DNA of 64,000 nt. Source: Romboutsia_E sp900604535 (GTDB lineage Bacteria > Bacillota > Clostridia > Peptostreptococcales > Peptostreptococcaceae). Shown here in pieces: positions 25,759-35,057 of this stretch; within the stretch, counting starts at the first letter, position 1, and every line of letters begins with the position of its first letter. The stretch covers positions 1-64,000 of the forward strand of contig NZ_UWOT01000001.1 in the NCBI RefSeq assembly GCF_900604535.1, read 5' to 3'. The position numbers and the translations under genes are program-made. Under the pieces are notes generated by a model. That model had not been told where the DNA came from. It was given only the letters and a program-made list of their open reading frames with translations, and searched no databases.

Positions 25759-27000
25759 TTACAACTTTATATCCTCTACATCTCTGCCGACTATACAAAT
25801 TCCAAGATTACTCAAATCAAATACTTTGTTTATAACCTTTTTTATACTGTCAAAGTTTACATTATTTATACATTCTAAAATTTCATCTGTAGTTTTTACT
25901 TTATTTACAAGTAGCATTGATTTTCCCATAGACATCATCCTACTTCCTGTACTTTCCAAACCTAATAAGTAACTACCTTTTAATTGCTCTTTACTTTCAT
26001 GTATTTCTTTTTCTGTTAAATAATTTTCTCTTAAGTCTTTTATTTCATTTTTTATAATTTCACATACTTCTTCTAAATTTTCATTACTCATACTAGCAAA
26101 AATCCCTAGTTCTCCACATTTTCTATATAAGCTTTGTGCTGAGTATATAGAATATACTAGCCCTTTTTCTTCTCTTATTTTTTGGAATAATCTAGAGCTA
26201 ATACTACCTCCAAATATATTATTTATAACAGCTAATGCATATACTTCATCATCATCCTCTAATCCAATAGCCTTTAAATTCATTGTTAAGTTCACTTGTT
26301 CTGTATCCTTATTTTTAGCTATATGACAAGAATTAAATGTAGCTTCTTTTAGCTCTATAGTTACATCTTTGCTTTTCCAACTTTTAAATTTTTCTTCTAT
26401 TTTTTCTAACATAGTATCAAAATCAAAGTTTCCTGATACTGATATTACTGAATTATTAGGTACATAATATTTATTAAAATATTCTAATAACTCTTTTCTA
26501 TTTATATAATCTAAGGATTTTCTATTACCTAATATATTCATTCCCAGTCCATCATCTTTATAAATGTGCTCTAATAACATATCATAAGCTAAGTCCTCTG
26601 GTGAATCTTCATACATTTTAAGTTCTTCTAAAATTACTGATCTTTCCTTATCTATATCTTTTTCATCAAACTTAGAGTTTAGTATCATATCGCTTAATAT
26701 ATCTAACCCTATATTTATATGTTCATCTAGTAATTTTACATAGTAGCATGTACATTCTTTGCTTGTAAAAGCATTTATTTGACCACCTAAATTATCAATT
26801 TCACTTGCAATATCTTTTGAACTTCTTTTATTTGTCCCTTTAAATAACATATGTTCTATAAAATGAGATACTCCACTCACTTTATTATCTTCAATTCTTG
26901 ATCCTGCATTTATCCATACTCCTAAAGATATTGATTTCACATAAGGTATTTCTTCACCTATTATTGTAAGTCCATTCTCTAATGTTTTTACTTTGTACAT
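25759..27000 (-). CDS. M16 family zinc peptidase (MlpA/YmxG-like)
   Basis: A 413-residue pitrilysin/mitochondrial-processing-peptidase relative. The inverted zinc motif HxxEH is seen as HFIEH near residue 50, with a downstream glutamate in the EELKMYEDSPED segment; a second inactive-type M16 domain follows from about 170. ATG at 27000 is preceded by GGAGG at 5 bases; an ATG at 27021 is before that site. In B. subtilis the same place holds mlpA (ymxG). It probably cleaves peptides in the cytoplasm; substrates are not known. Confidence 0.92.
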   Translation of the reverse strand: MYKVKTLENGLTIIGEEIPYVKSISLGVWINAGSRIEDNKVSGVSHFIEHMLFKGTNKRSSKDIASEIDNLGGQINAFTSKECTCYYVKLLDEHINIGLDILSDMILNSKFDEKDIDKERSVILEELKMYEDSPEDLAYDMLLEHIYKDDGLGMNILGNRKSLDYINRKELLEYFNKYYVPNNSVISVSGNFDFDTMLEKIEEKFKSWKSKDVTIELKEATFNSCHIAKNKDTEQVNLTMNLKAIGLEDDDEVYALAVINNIFGGSISSRLFQKIREEKGLVYSIYSAQSLYRKCGELGIFASMSNENLEEVCEIIKNEIKDLRENYLTEKEIHESKEQLKGSYLLGLESTGSRMMSMGKSMLLVNKVKTTDEILECINNVNFDSIKKVINKVFDLSNLGICIVGRDVEDIKL

Positions 27001-27131
27001 ATCATCCTCCATTTGTAACAATATTTTATATAGACTATTATTTATTGGTTAAACTTTAGTTCTAAATCTAAATAAGTATATGTATTTCATTATAGTTTAG
27101 TAGGTTTATTTATTCAATAAAAATTAAGTTA

Positions 27132-27869
27132 TTAAAAAATATCCATTAATCTACCTACTTTAAGTCCTTTTCCCCTTATAATAGATATTATATCATCTAA
27201 ACATTGTGTGGTTGCCTTTGTAGGGTGAATAAGTACTATACTTCCATCTTTAATTTCCTTTTTATTTACTCTGTTTATTATCACATCAGGCTCCTCTCTG
27301 TATTTCCAATCAATTGTATCTACATCCCATTTAAATGTTGTATATCCTAACTCTTTAGCTGCCTTAATTGTTCCTTCGCCAAAAGAACCTGCTGGAGCTT
27401 GAAAAAATTTAATTTCTTGATTTGTAATTTCCTCTATAATAGATTCAGCTTTTTTCATCTGCTCTAAATTTTCTTCATAGCTTAACTTAGCATAGTCTAA
27501 ATGTTTATATCCATGACTTCCAACCTCATGACCTTCTGAAATCATTCTTTGTAAAAGTTCTTTTTTATTTTCTGCCCACTTACCTGTTATAGTAAATGTT
27601 ATATTTGCATCTTCTTTTTTTAGAGTATCTAATATCGACTCTATGTATTCATCTTCCCAGCCAAGGTCTACGTTGCATGTAATTGCAACGTAGCCACTAT
27701 TAGCTTTAGTTCCTCTTTCGTAAGGTAAGTCAGCTAGATCATTAAAGTTAAAAGTCGGAGTTATACTGCTTTTCATCCCCCAAAATACTCCTCCTATAAT
27801 AAGCAATATAACTAAAACTCCTATGCCTATCTTCTTTAGTTTCTTCTTATTAGCCACCATTATTAACAT
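27132..27869 (-). CDS. Polysaccharide deacetylase family protein, YlxY-like
   Basis: A 245-residue protein with an N-terminal membrane anchor (about 14-31) and a NodB-type deacetylase domain. SHGYKHLDY supplies the two metal histidines, followed by PAGSFGEG and a final VLIHPT. The first NodB motif, usually TFDDG, reads CNVDLGW, so the usual pair of aspartates is reduced to one; YlxY and PdaB relatives show similar changes and may act weakly or only bind sugar. It is placed as ylxY is, between pnp and the M16 protease. Confidence 0.85.
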   Translation of the reverse strand: MLIMVANKKKLKKIGIGVLVILLIIGGVFWGMKSSITPTFNFNDLADLPYERGTKANSGYVAITCNVDLGWEDEYIESILDTLKKEDANITFTITGKWAENKKELLQRMISEGHEVGSHGYKHLDYAKLSYEENLEQMKKAESIIEEITNQEIKFFQAPAGSFGEGTIKAAKELGYTTFKWDVDTIDWKYREEPDVIINRVNKKEIKDGSIVLIHPTKATTQCLDDIISIIRGKGLKVGRLMDIF

Positions 27870-27956
27870 CTAAGATTCCCCCTAAAATATGTACAAATTA
27901 TATCTTAGTTAATCTTATTAAATAATTGTCCTATTTATGCAAATATAAACTATAAT

Positions 27957-27994
27957 AAAAAAAAGATTAACTAAGAAAAGTTAATCTTTTTTTT
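27957..27994. terminator. Terminator of pnp
   Basis: Perfect 16-bp arms (27957-27972, 27979-27994; core AAAGATTAACT) with a 6-base loop, A and T runs on both sides, 9 bp from the pnp stop codon. Confidence 0.85.
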
Positions 27995-28003
27995 ATTATT
28001 TAT

Positions 28004-30118
28004 TTATTTTTCTTCTTTCTTTTCAGTTCTTTCTGGCTTAGGTAATAAAATTTTTCTAGATAAGTTTACTCTTCCTTTTTCGTCTATTTCAGTAACCTTA
28101 ACTTCTACTTCATCTCCAATATTAAGAACATCTTCAACCTTAGCTACTCTTTCATGAGCTATGTGAGATATATGAAGTAATCCTTCTTTACCTGGAAGTA
28201 TTTCAACAAAAGCACCGAATGTAGTTATTCTAGTCACTTTCCCTTTATAAGTCTTACCAACTTCGGCTTCTGCAACTATGTCATTTATTAGTTTTTGTGC
28301 TAAGTCTATCATTTCTTGATCAATACCTGCTATAAATACTTCACCAGTTTGTTCTATATCTATCTTAACACCAGTTTCATCGATAATCTTAGTTATAACC
28401 TTACCACCTGGCCCTATAACATCTCTTATCTTATCTGGATTTATATTCATTGTTATTATCTTAGGAGCATACTTAGATAATTGTGGCTTTGGAGCATCTA
28501 TAGTTTTTCTCATTTCATTTAATATATGAAGTCTACCAACTCTTGCTTGATCAAGTGCAGCTCTTAATATATTTTCATCTATACCATTTATTTTTATATC
28601 CATTTGTATAGCTGTTATACCATGTTCAGTACCTGCAACTTTAAAGTCCATATCTCCTAAATGGTCTTCCATACCTTGTATATCTGAAAGTATAGCTACT
28701 TTGTCATCATCTTTTATAAGACCCATTGCAATACCTGCAACCATATCTTTTATTGGAACACCTGCATCTAGTAATGATAATGTTGATCCACAAACCGAAC
28801 CTTGAGATGTTGATCCATTTGAACTTAATACTTCAGAAACTAATCTTATTGCATAAGGGAATTCTTCTTTTGAAGGTATTACAGGAACTAACGCTCTCTC
28901 AGCTAATGCACCATGACCTATTTCTCTTCTTCCTGGACCTCTTGATGGTCTAGCTTCACCAACACTGTATGCTGGGAAGTTATAGTGATGCATATATCTT
29001 TTATTTTCTTCTTCATCTAAACCATCTAGTATTTGAACATCTCCTAAAGCACCTAATGTAGTTATAGTCATTACTTGAGTTTGTCCTCTTGTAAATAATC
29101 CAGAACCATGAGCTCTTGGTATAAATCCATTATCACACCATATTGGTCTTATTTCATCTAATTTTCTGTTATCTGGTCTTACTTGCTCATGAGTTATAAG
29201 CATTCTAACAGACTCTTTTATTATTGATTGAAGAACTTCTTCTATATCTGATCCAAACTCATCTACTATTTCTTCAAAATTAGCAAGAGTTTCTTCTCTT
29301 ACTGCATCCATTTTTTCTTGTCTTTCAAGTTTTTCAACAGTTCTTACTGCCTCTTTCATTTTATCAGTTGCAAAATTACGAACAGCAGATTCTACCTCAG
29401 CATCAACTTTATGTAATTCTACTTCCATTTTTTCTTTTCCAACTTCTGAAGTTATCTCTTCTATGAAAGATACTATTTTCTTTATTTCTTCGTGTGCAAA
29501 TAATATAGCTTCTAACATTAAGCTTTCAGGTATTTCTTCTCCTCCAGCTTCAACCATCATTATTGCATCTTTAGTACCTGATACTACTAAGTGAAGAGAA
29601 CTCTTTTCTCTTTGCTCTGCAGTTGGGTTAGCTACTAACGCACCGTCAACTAATCCTACTAAAACAGAACCAGTTGGACCATTAAATGGTATATCAGATA
29701 TAGATAAGGCTACAGATGAACCTATCATCGCTACTATATCAGGAGTACAATCTTGATCTACTGAAAGTACAGTAGCAACAACTTGTACATCATTTCTAAA
29801 TCCTTTTGGGAATAAAGGTCTTATTGGTCTATCTATTAATCTAGAAGTAAGTATTGCCTTTTCTGAAGGCTTTCCCTCTCTCTTTAAAAATCCACCTGGT
29901 ATTTTACCAACTGAATATAATCTTTCCTCATAATCAACACTTAGTGGGAAGAAATCTATACCATCTCTTGGCTTTGCTGATTTAGATACGTTAATCATAA
30001 CCATAGTTTCTCCGTATTTAAGTATAGCACTACCAGCAGCAAGCTCTGATATTTTTCCTATTTCAACAGAAAGTTCTCTTCCTGCTAAATCCATTTTGAA
30101 AATTTTATGTTCAAACAT
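28004..30118 (-). CDS. pnp: Polyribonucleotide nucleotidyltransferase
   Basis: A 704-residue PNPase: two RNase PH domains separated by a helical linker, then a KH domain (IRDVIGPGGKVITKI) and an S1 domain (GKVTRITTFGAFVEI). It degrades RNA 3-prime to 5-prime by phosphorolysis. ATG at 30118 has GAGGAGG 11 bases upstream. Its own promoter and leader precede it; rpsO, its usual neighbour, is here separated by degV. Confidence 0.98.
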   Translation of the reverse strand: MFEHKIFKMDLAGRELSVEIGKISELAAGSAILKYGETMVMINVSKSAKPRDGIDFFPLSVDYEERLYSVGKIPGGFLKREGKPSEKAILTSRLIDRPIRPLFPKGFRNDVQVVATVLSVDQDCTPDIVAMIGSSVALSISDIPFNGPTGSVLVGLVDGALVANPTAEQREKSSLHLVVSGTKDAIMMVEAGGEEIPESLMLEAILFAHEEIKKIVSFIEEITSEVGKEKMEVELHKVDAEVESAVRNFATDKMKEAVRTVEKLERQEKMDAVREETLANFEEIVDEFGSDIEEVLQSIIKESVRMLITHEQVRPDNRKLDEIRPIWCDNGFIPRAHGSGLFTRGQTQVMTITTLGALGDVQILDGLDEEENKRYMHHYNFPAYSVGEARPSRGPGRREIGHGALAERALVPVIPSKEEFPYAIRLVSEVLSSNGSTSQGSVCGSTLSLLDAGVPIKDMVAGIAMGLIKDDDKVAILSDIQGMEDHLGDMDFKVAGTEHGITAIQMDIKINGIDENILRAALDQARVGRLHILNEMRKTIDAPKPQLSKYAPKIITMNINPDKIRDVIGPGGKVITKIIDETGVKIDIEQTGEVFIAGIDQEMIDLAQKLINDIVAEAEVGKTYKGKVTRITTFGAFVEILPGKEGLLHISHIAHERVAKVEDVLNIGDEVEVKVTEIDEKGRVNLSRKILLPKPERTEKKEEK

Positions 30119-30169
30119 TAATGCTTGTACCTCCTCTTTCACTAAAACCGCTTTTATATCTTAACTAAT

Positions 30170-30198
30170 ATCTTATCAAAAATACTATAAATTAACAA
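30170..30198 (-). promoter_or_regulatory. Promoter of pnp
   Basis: TTGTTA (30198-30193), 17-bp spacer ending in TGA, TAAGAT (30175-30170) on the minus strand. Confidence 0.6.
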
Positions 30199-30292
30199 TA
30201 CAAAACTCATTTTATGACTTTTATTGTATTTTCTTAGATACTAAACTATATACTTTTGTATAGTATTTGCTACTTAATATAAAATTAATCAT

Positions 30293-31132
30293 TTAATAAG
30301 AACAACTGATTGCAAATATATCTGGTCCAGTATGAGAACATATACAAGCTCCACCTCTAGTAAAATACAGATTCTTGCATTTTATTTTTGCGTTAACTTC
30401 TTCTTTTAATTTCTCAAAATCATCTACATTATCGCCACAACCAATTATTACATTCTTATCTTCTAAAGTATCATACTTATCTATAGTTAACTTTATCAAT
30501 TCATTTATAGCATGTTTTTTACCTCTTACTTTTGTAAGTATAAATATTTTTGCATCTTCTACTGTAAATATAGGCTTTATTTTTAACATATTACCTATAG
30601 TTGCAGTTGCTAATGATGCTCTTCCACTTCTCTGTAAGTATTCAAGTGTATCTGGAACAAATAATAAACTTACTGAATCTCTTAACTTTTCTAATTCCTC
30701 TATTAGTTCTTGTGGAGTTATTTCATTATTATTTTCTATTAACTCACATGCTTTAACAACAAATTGGGCACTTCCTAGAGATAATGTTAACGTATCAAAT
30801 ACATGTATATCTCCTTCTGTATCATTTTTAGCCATTACAGCACTTTGATAAGTACCCGATGATTTCGAAGAACCATTTATACATACTATAGAGTAATCAT
30901 CTTTATATTTGTCAAAAGCAGTTTTAAATTGAATATATGTAGCTTGTGATGTTTTTGGAACTTCTTTTTTCTCTTTCATCCTTTTATAAAACTCTTCATT
31001 ACTTATGTCTATACCTTCTTTATACTCTTTATCTCCAAGTATTATATTTAAAGGAATCACATCTATATCATATTTTTCTACCAAATCTTTAGGGACATCA
31101 CATAAACTATCGCAAATTAACTTTATTTTCAT
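30293..31132 (-). CDS. DegV family fatty-acid-binding protein
   Basis: A 279-residue DegV protein. The opening CDSLCDVP and the TSQATYIQF, GSSKSSGTYQSA and DTLSLGSAQ blocks belong to the lipid-binding fold, and a second subdomain carries VPDTLEYLQRSGR. Such proteins (FakB type) present fatty acids to the kinase FakA for phospholipid synthesis; which lipid this copy binds is unknown. GGAGGAG precedes the ATG. It is an insertion between rpsO and pnp relative to B. subtilis. Confidence 0.92.
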   Translation of the reverse strand: MKIKLICDSLCDVPKDLVEKYDIDVIPLNIILGDKEYKEGIDISNEEFYKRMKEKKEVPKTSQATYIQFKTAFDKYKDDYSIVCINGSSKSSGTYQSAVMAKNDTEGDIHVFDTLTLSLGSAQFVVKACELIENNNEITPQELIEELEKLRDSVSLLFVPDTLEYLQRSGRASLATATIGNMLKIKPIFTVEDAKIFILTKVRGKKHAINELIKLTIDKYDTLEDKNVIIGCGDNVDDFEKLKEEVNAKIKCKNLYFTRGGACICSHTGPDIFAISCSY

Positions 31133-31404
31133 CTATATCTCCTCCTAAAATAAAGCATATATTATTTTTTTATATTTTATACCTTTTTAATTATTTACTC
31201 CTTAGATTAAATATAATCATAGTTCATATAATTTGTATTTATACTTCTTTATTAATTATACTATTTATTCATGAATTTTGCATTCTTACATATCTATTTA
31301 TTATTTTATGCTATCATAGTCAAATCTATTTAAAATTTTATAAATCTATATTTTGTATTAATTAAAAACATATATACTATACTAAATTTATTATTTTAAG
31401 CAAA

Positions 31405-31430
31405 AACAGGAAGGCCAATGCCTTCCTGTT
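31405..31430 (-). terminator. Terminator of rpsO
   Basis: AACAGGAAGGC, 4-base loop and exact complement (31430-31420 with 31415-31405), then TTTTTGCTT on the minus strand. The remaining 31133-31404 between degV and this hairpin is AT-rich; I see no gene there. Confidence 0.85.
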
Positions 31431-31447
31431 CTATATAGAAAATATAA

Positions 31448-31702
31448 TTATTTTCTTAATCCTAATTTAGCTATTAAAGTTCTGTATCCTTCAAGATCTT
31501 TTTCCTTTAAGTAAGCTAATAAGTTTCTTCTTCTACCAACCATCTTTAATAAACCTCTTCTAGAGTGGTGGTCTTTTTTGTGAGTCTTTAAGTGACCGTT
31601 TAATTCGTTTATTCTAGCTGTTAATAAAGCTATTTGTACTTCTGGAGAACCAGTATCTCCTTCTTTTCTTCCAAACTCTTTGATTATTTCAGTTTTGTTC
31701 AT
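31448..31702 (-). CDS. rpsO: 30S ribosomal protein S15
   Basis: Eighty-four residues from ATG at 31702, which has GGAGG 8 bases upstream; an ATG at 31717 is before that site. Typical S15 text includes FGRKEGDTGSPEVQI, HLKTHKKDHHSRRGLL and the final GLRK. It binds 16S rRNA early in small-subunit assembly. A promoter and a stem-loop leader precede it, suggesting autoregulation by S15. Confidence 0.97.
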   Translation of the reverse strand: MNKTEIIKEFGRKEGDTGSPEVQIALLTARINELNGHLKTHKKDHHSRRGLLKMVGRRRNLLAYLKEKDLEGYRTLIAKLGLRK

Positions 31703-31734
31703 TTGAGTTACCTCCATAAAATTTTATTAAATCG

Positions 31735-31779
31735 CCAATTACTAAGCATTGATTGGAGTGTTCAAATGCTGAGTAATGG
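31735..31779 (-). promoter_or_regulatory. Structured rpsO leader
   Basis: On the minus strand CCATTACTCAGCATT (31779-31765) pairs, with small irregularities, with AATGCTTAGTAATTGG (31750-31735), 33 bases before the S15 ATG. S15 proteins of many bacteria bind folded leaders of their own mRNA. The exact class cannot be assigned by eye. Confidence 0.45.
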
Positions 31780-31794
31780 TTAATTTACTTACTT

Positions 31795-31823
31795 ATTCTA
31801 TCATATAAATTTATTTTTTGCAA
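31795..31823 (-). promoter_or_regulatory. Promoter of rpsO
   Basis: TTGCAA (31823-31818), 17-bp spacer, TAGAAT (31800-31795) on the minus strand, overlapping the last codons of ribF. Confidence 0.65.
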
Positions 31824-32737
31824 ATATACTTTTCATAAATATAATTTGTATCAATTTTTAACTGAGATTTCAGCTCTTCTAAAGAATTAAACTTTTTTTC
31901 ATCTCTAATTCTTTCTAAAAACTCAATTTTTATAAATTTTCCATATATGTCTTCATTGAAATCAAGTATATTAGTCTCTACAGATAGATTATCTCCATTT
32001 ACAGTTGGGTTATACCCTATATTAGTTGCTCCAAAGTAGGTTTTTTCATCTAAGTAAACCTTAGTTGCATATATACCGCATTTAGGAATAAGCATTTCAC
32101 CCTCAATTTTCATATTTGCAGTAGGAAATCCTATAGTTCTTCCTAGTTGCTTAGACTTTATTACTTCTCCCTCTAATTGGTAATTACGTCCTAAATACTC
32201 TTTCACTTTATTTACACTTCCCTCAGCTATTAAGTTTCTTATATAAGTGCTACTTACTCTTATATTATTTATTTTTACAGGATTAACTACCTCAACTTTA
32301 AAATCATACTTAGCACCTAAGAGTTTTAATAATTTTGCATTTCCTTCTTTATTTCTAGCAAAGGTAAAGTCATGTCCTACAATTACCTTTTTGGCTCCTA
32401 ATTTTTCTTTAAGTATCTTTTTTGCAAAATCATCTGCAGATATCTTTGTCATTTCCTCATCAAAGGGTACATTAACTACAATATCTATACCTAAATAGCT
32501 TAATTTTTCCATTTTATCCTTATCACGTATAATGTTTTTCACACTATGATTTCTAAAATAGTTAGCTGGATGATTTTCAAAAGTAAAAACAACACTTTTT
32601 ATTCTTCTTTTTTTGCTACATTGTACTGCTTTTTTTATCAGAACTTTATGGCCATTATGAAGACCATCAAATTTACCTATAGTGACAACACTTTCGCCTA
32701 AATTCTCTACATCCCATATAGATTTAACAATATCCAT
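31811..32737 (-). CDS. ribF: Bifunctional riboflavin kinase/FAD synthetase
   Basis: A 308-residue RibF making FMN and FAD. The N-terminal nucleotidyltransferase domain has GKFDGLHNGHK and VGHDFTFARNKEG; the C-terminal kinase domain has GFPTANMK and the NIGYNPTV block. It follows truB by 26 bp in the infB operon, as in Bacillus. Flavins made here serve the many flavoenzymes in this window. Confidence 0.97.
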   Translation of the reverse strand: MDIVKSIWDVENLGESVVTIGKFDGLHNGHKVLIKKAVQCSKKRRIKSVVFTFENHPANYFRNHSVKNIIRDKDKMEKLSYLGIDIVVNVPFDEEMTKISADDFAKKILKEKLGAKKVIVGHDFTFARNKEGNAKLLKLLGAKYDFKVEVVNPVKINNIRVSSTYIRNLIAEGSVNKVKEYLGRNYQLEGEVIKSKQLGRTIGFPTANMKIEGEMLIPKCGIYATKVYLDEKTYFGATNIGYNPTVNGDNLSVETNILDFNEDIYGKFIKIEFLERIRDEKKFNSLEELKSQLKIDTNYIYEKYICKK

Positions 32738-32763
32738 AATGATTTCCCCACTAGAATTATAGT

Positions 32764-33669
32764 TTATATAAATATTTTATCACTTTTTAGACTTATAATC
32801 TTATTATCTTTTATCAATTTACCTACACCTAAAAAGTTTCCATCACTATAAACCCTTACAAATTCATCATTTTCATTTATTCCATCAGTACTAAATCGTT
32901 TACTATCAATTATACCACCATTGCTGTAGTACTTTAATGCACTTGATTTTAATGTCACTGATTTAAAATTATTTAGAACATAATCTATATCATATAAATG
33001 TTTATCTAAAGTTCCACTAGTATTAAATTCTTCTAGTTCTTCTAATGTAATTGAATTTTCTAAGTTAAATCTACCAGAAGATGTTCTAAGCAAGAAAGAC
33101 ATATGACCTCCACAGCCTAAAAATTCCCCTATATCATGGCAAATACTCCTTACATAAGTTCCTTTAGAACATTTAACATAAAACATTATTTTCCTATCAT
33201 TTATACTAAGTATATTCAATTCTTTTATGTTTACTTTTCTAGATTTTATAACTATATCATCAGCTTTTCCACTTCTAGCTAAATCATACATTTTTTTACC
33301 GTTAACTTTCAGTGCTGAATATATTGGAGGAAATTGTTCAATCTCTCCTCTTTGAGTTTCAAAAGCTTTCTCAATATCATATTTACTTAGTTTGAAATTT
33401 TCTGTTCTTTTTACTATACTTCCTGAAGAATCATATGTATCAGTTGTCATTCCTAATGTAAGCTCGCAAATGTATGATTTATCTTTATTAAGTATTAATT
33501 CACTTACCTTCGTAGCTTTTCCTATACATATAGGTAGTACCCCTGATGCATCTGGATCAAGGGTACCTGTATGGCCAACTTTTTTAGTATTTAAAATTCT
33601 TCTAACTCTGCTAACTACATCATGAGATGTCATGCCTGTAGGTTTTAATATATTTATTATTTTGTTCAT
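32764..33669 (-). CDS. truB: tRNA pseudouridine(55) synthase TruB
   Basis: A 301-residue TruB with the catalytic aspartate in GHTGTLDPDASGVLP near residue 40, KPTGMTSHDVV at the start and a C-terminal PUA-like tail. It makes pseudouridine 55 in the tRNA T loop. ATG at 33669 has AAGG 8 bases before it; a GTG at 33678 lies within that site. It follows nrnA closely. Confidence 0.96.
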   Translation of the reverse strand: MNKIINILKPTGMTSHDVVSRVRRILNTKKVGHTGTLDPDASGVLPICIGKATKVSELILNKDKSYICELTLGMTTDTYDSSGSIVKRTENFKLSKYDIEKAFETQRGEIEQFPPIYSALKVNGKKMYDLARSGKADDIVIKSRKVNIKELNILSINDRKIMFYVKCSKGTYVRSICHDIGEFLGCGGHMSFLLRTSSGRFNLENSITLEELEEFNTSGTLDKHLYDIDYVLNNFKSVTLKSSALKYYSNGGIIDSKRFSTDGINENDEFVRVYSDGNFLGVGKLIKDNKIISLKSDKIFI

Positions 33670-33679
33670 TAAAATCACC

Positions 33680-34663
33680 TTAAATTTCTTTTAGAACTGC
33701 TTGTAGAACTTTTTCTTTAGCATTTTCTACAGTATCATATATAGTACAACCTGCGGCTCTTATATGTCCTCCACCATTAAATGATTGAGCAATCTTACTT
33801 ACATTTACATAGTTTTTAGACCTTAAGCTAACCTTAACCTCATTTTCCTTCTTTTGTTTTAAAAGAATTCCAACCTCTACACCTTCTATATCTCTTGTGT
33901 ATGTAGTTATACCATCTACATCATTAAAACTTATATTGTTTCTTTGTAGCATATCTATAGTTAAACTTATACATGCTATTTTATTATCTACTATATCTAA
34001 AGTATTTAATGCTTCTCCTAGCAATTTATAGTAGTTATAAGAATTACTTTGGAAAACATTTTGAATAATTTTATCCCTCTTAGCTCCTGCTAATAATAAA
34101 TTTTTAGCCATTTCAAAGCTACTTGGATGTGTACTTGAATAAGAAAAATTACCAGTATCTGTTGCCAGACCTGTATAAAGAGCTGTTGCTATATCTTCAT
34201 TTATTATACTCATATTTTCTAGTTCATTTAGTCTAACTAAAATATTGTATACTAATTCACTAGTTGATGAAGCATTTACGTCAATATAGTTTAAATCTCC
34301 ATAAGAATCATTACTTGCGTGATGATCTATGCAGATTATTGTTTTTGCATTTTCTTTTATTTCTTCACTTACGCAAACTCTAGATTTATCTCCACAGTCT
34401 AATGCTATTAAATTAAACTCATTTATATTTAAGTCATTGAATTCTATTGAACTTAACTTAGTTACATTTTCTACTAAAAATTTAAGATTTGAAGGTGCAT
34501 TATCATCTAATACATAGTACACATTCTTACCTAATATTTTTAAAGAATAGTATATACCAAGAGTTGATCCAATATTATCACCATCTGGACTAATATGAGA
34601 AGTAACGACAAAGTCGTTACTTCCTTTTATATATTTTATAATATTATCAATATTACTTATCAT
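33680..34663 (-). CDS. nrnA: DHH family phosphoesterase, NrnA-like
   Basis: About 327 residues. The DHH domain has ISPDGDNIGS, ALDCGD and the name-giving IDHHASND; the C-terminal DHHA1 domain ends with GGGHIRAAGC. Relatives degrade nanoRNA oligonucleotides and 3-prime-phosphoadenosine 5-prime-phosphate. It overlaps rbfA by 11 bp. Of two close ATG codons, 34663 is preferred because AAGG lies 9 bases upstream; the ATG at 34672 directly touches that site. Confidence 0.9.
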   Translation of the reverse strand: MISNIDNIIKYIKGSNDFVVTSHISPDGDNIGSTLGIYYSLKILGKNVYYVLDDNAPSNLKFLVENVTKLSSIEFNDLNINEFNLIALDCGDKSRVCVSEEIKENAKTIICIDHHASNDSYGDLNYIDVNASSTSELVYNILVRLNELENMSIINEDIATALYTGLATDTGNFSYSSTHPSSFEMAKNLLLAGAKRDKIIQNVFQSNSYNYYKLLGEALNTLDIVDNKIACISLTIDMLQRNNISFNDVDGITTYTRDIEGVEVGILLKQKKENEVKVSLRSKNYVNVSKIAQSFNGGGHIRAAGCTIYDTVENAKEKVLQAVLKEI

Positions 34664-35039
34664 ATTCCTCATCCTTACATATAGGTTCTTGATTATCTTT
34701 TGAACTTATTTGTTTTATAAGATTATCCATATACATACCTTTTTTAATTGAATCATCAACCTTAAAGATAATTTGTGGAGTATGTCTAAGTTTTACATTT
34801 CTACTTACTTCTCTTCTTACATAATTTACAGCACTCTTAAGTCCTAATAAAGTCGATTCTTCGTCTCCACCTAATATACTTACATATACATATGCATAGC
34901 TTAAGTCATTAGTAACTTCTACATCGGTTACACTAACCATAGAAGTTATTCTAGGATCTTTTATGCCACTAATAAGCATACTGCTTACTACTTTTCTTAT
35001 TTCTTCTGCTATTCTTCTTGTTCTATTATATGATGCCAT
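34653..35039 (-). CDS. rbfA: Ribosome-binding factor A
   Basis: A 128-residue RbfA, a KH-like factor for late 30S maturation. It starts YNRTRRIAEEIRKVVS and contains ISGIKDPRI and the VSILGGDEES segment typical of the family. ylxP, which lies between infB and rbfA in Bacillus, is absent. GAAGG precedes the ATG. Confidence 0.95.
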   Translation of the reverse strand: MASYNRTRRIAEEIRKVVSSMLISGIKDPRITSMVSVTDVEVTNDLSYAYVYVSILGGDEESTLLGLKSAVNYVRREVSRNVKLRHTPQIIFKVDDSIKKGMYMDNLIKQISSKDNQEPICKDEEYDK

Positions 35040-35057
35040 AATATCGACCTTCTTTTA

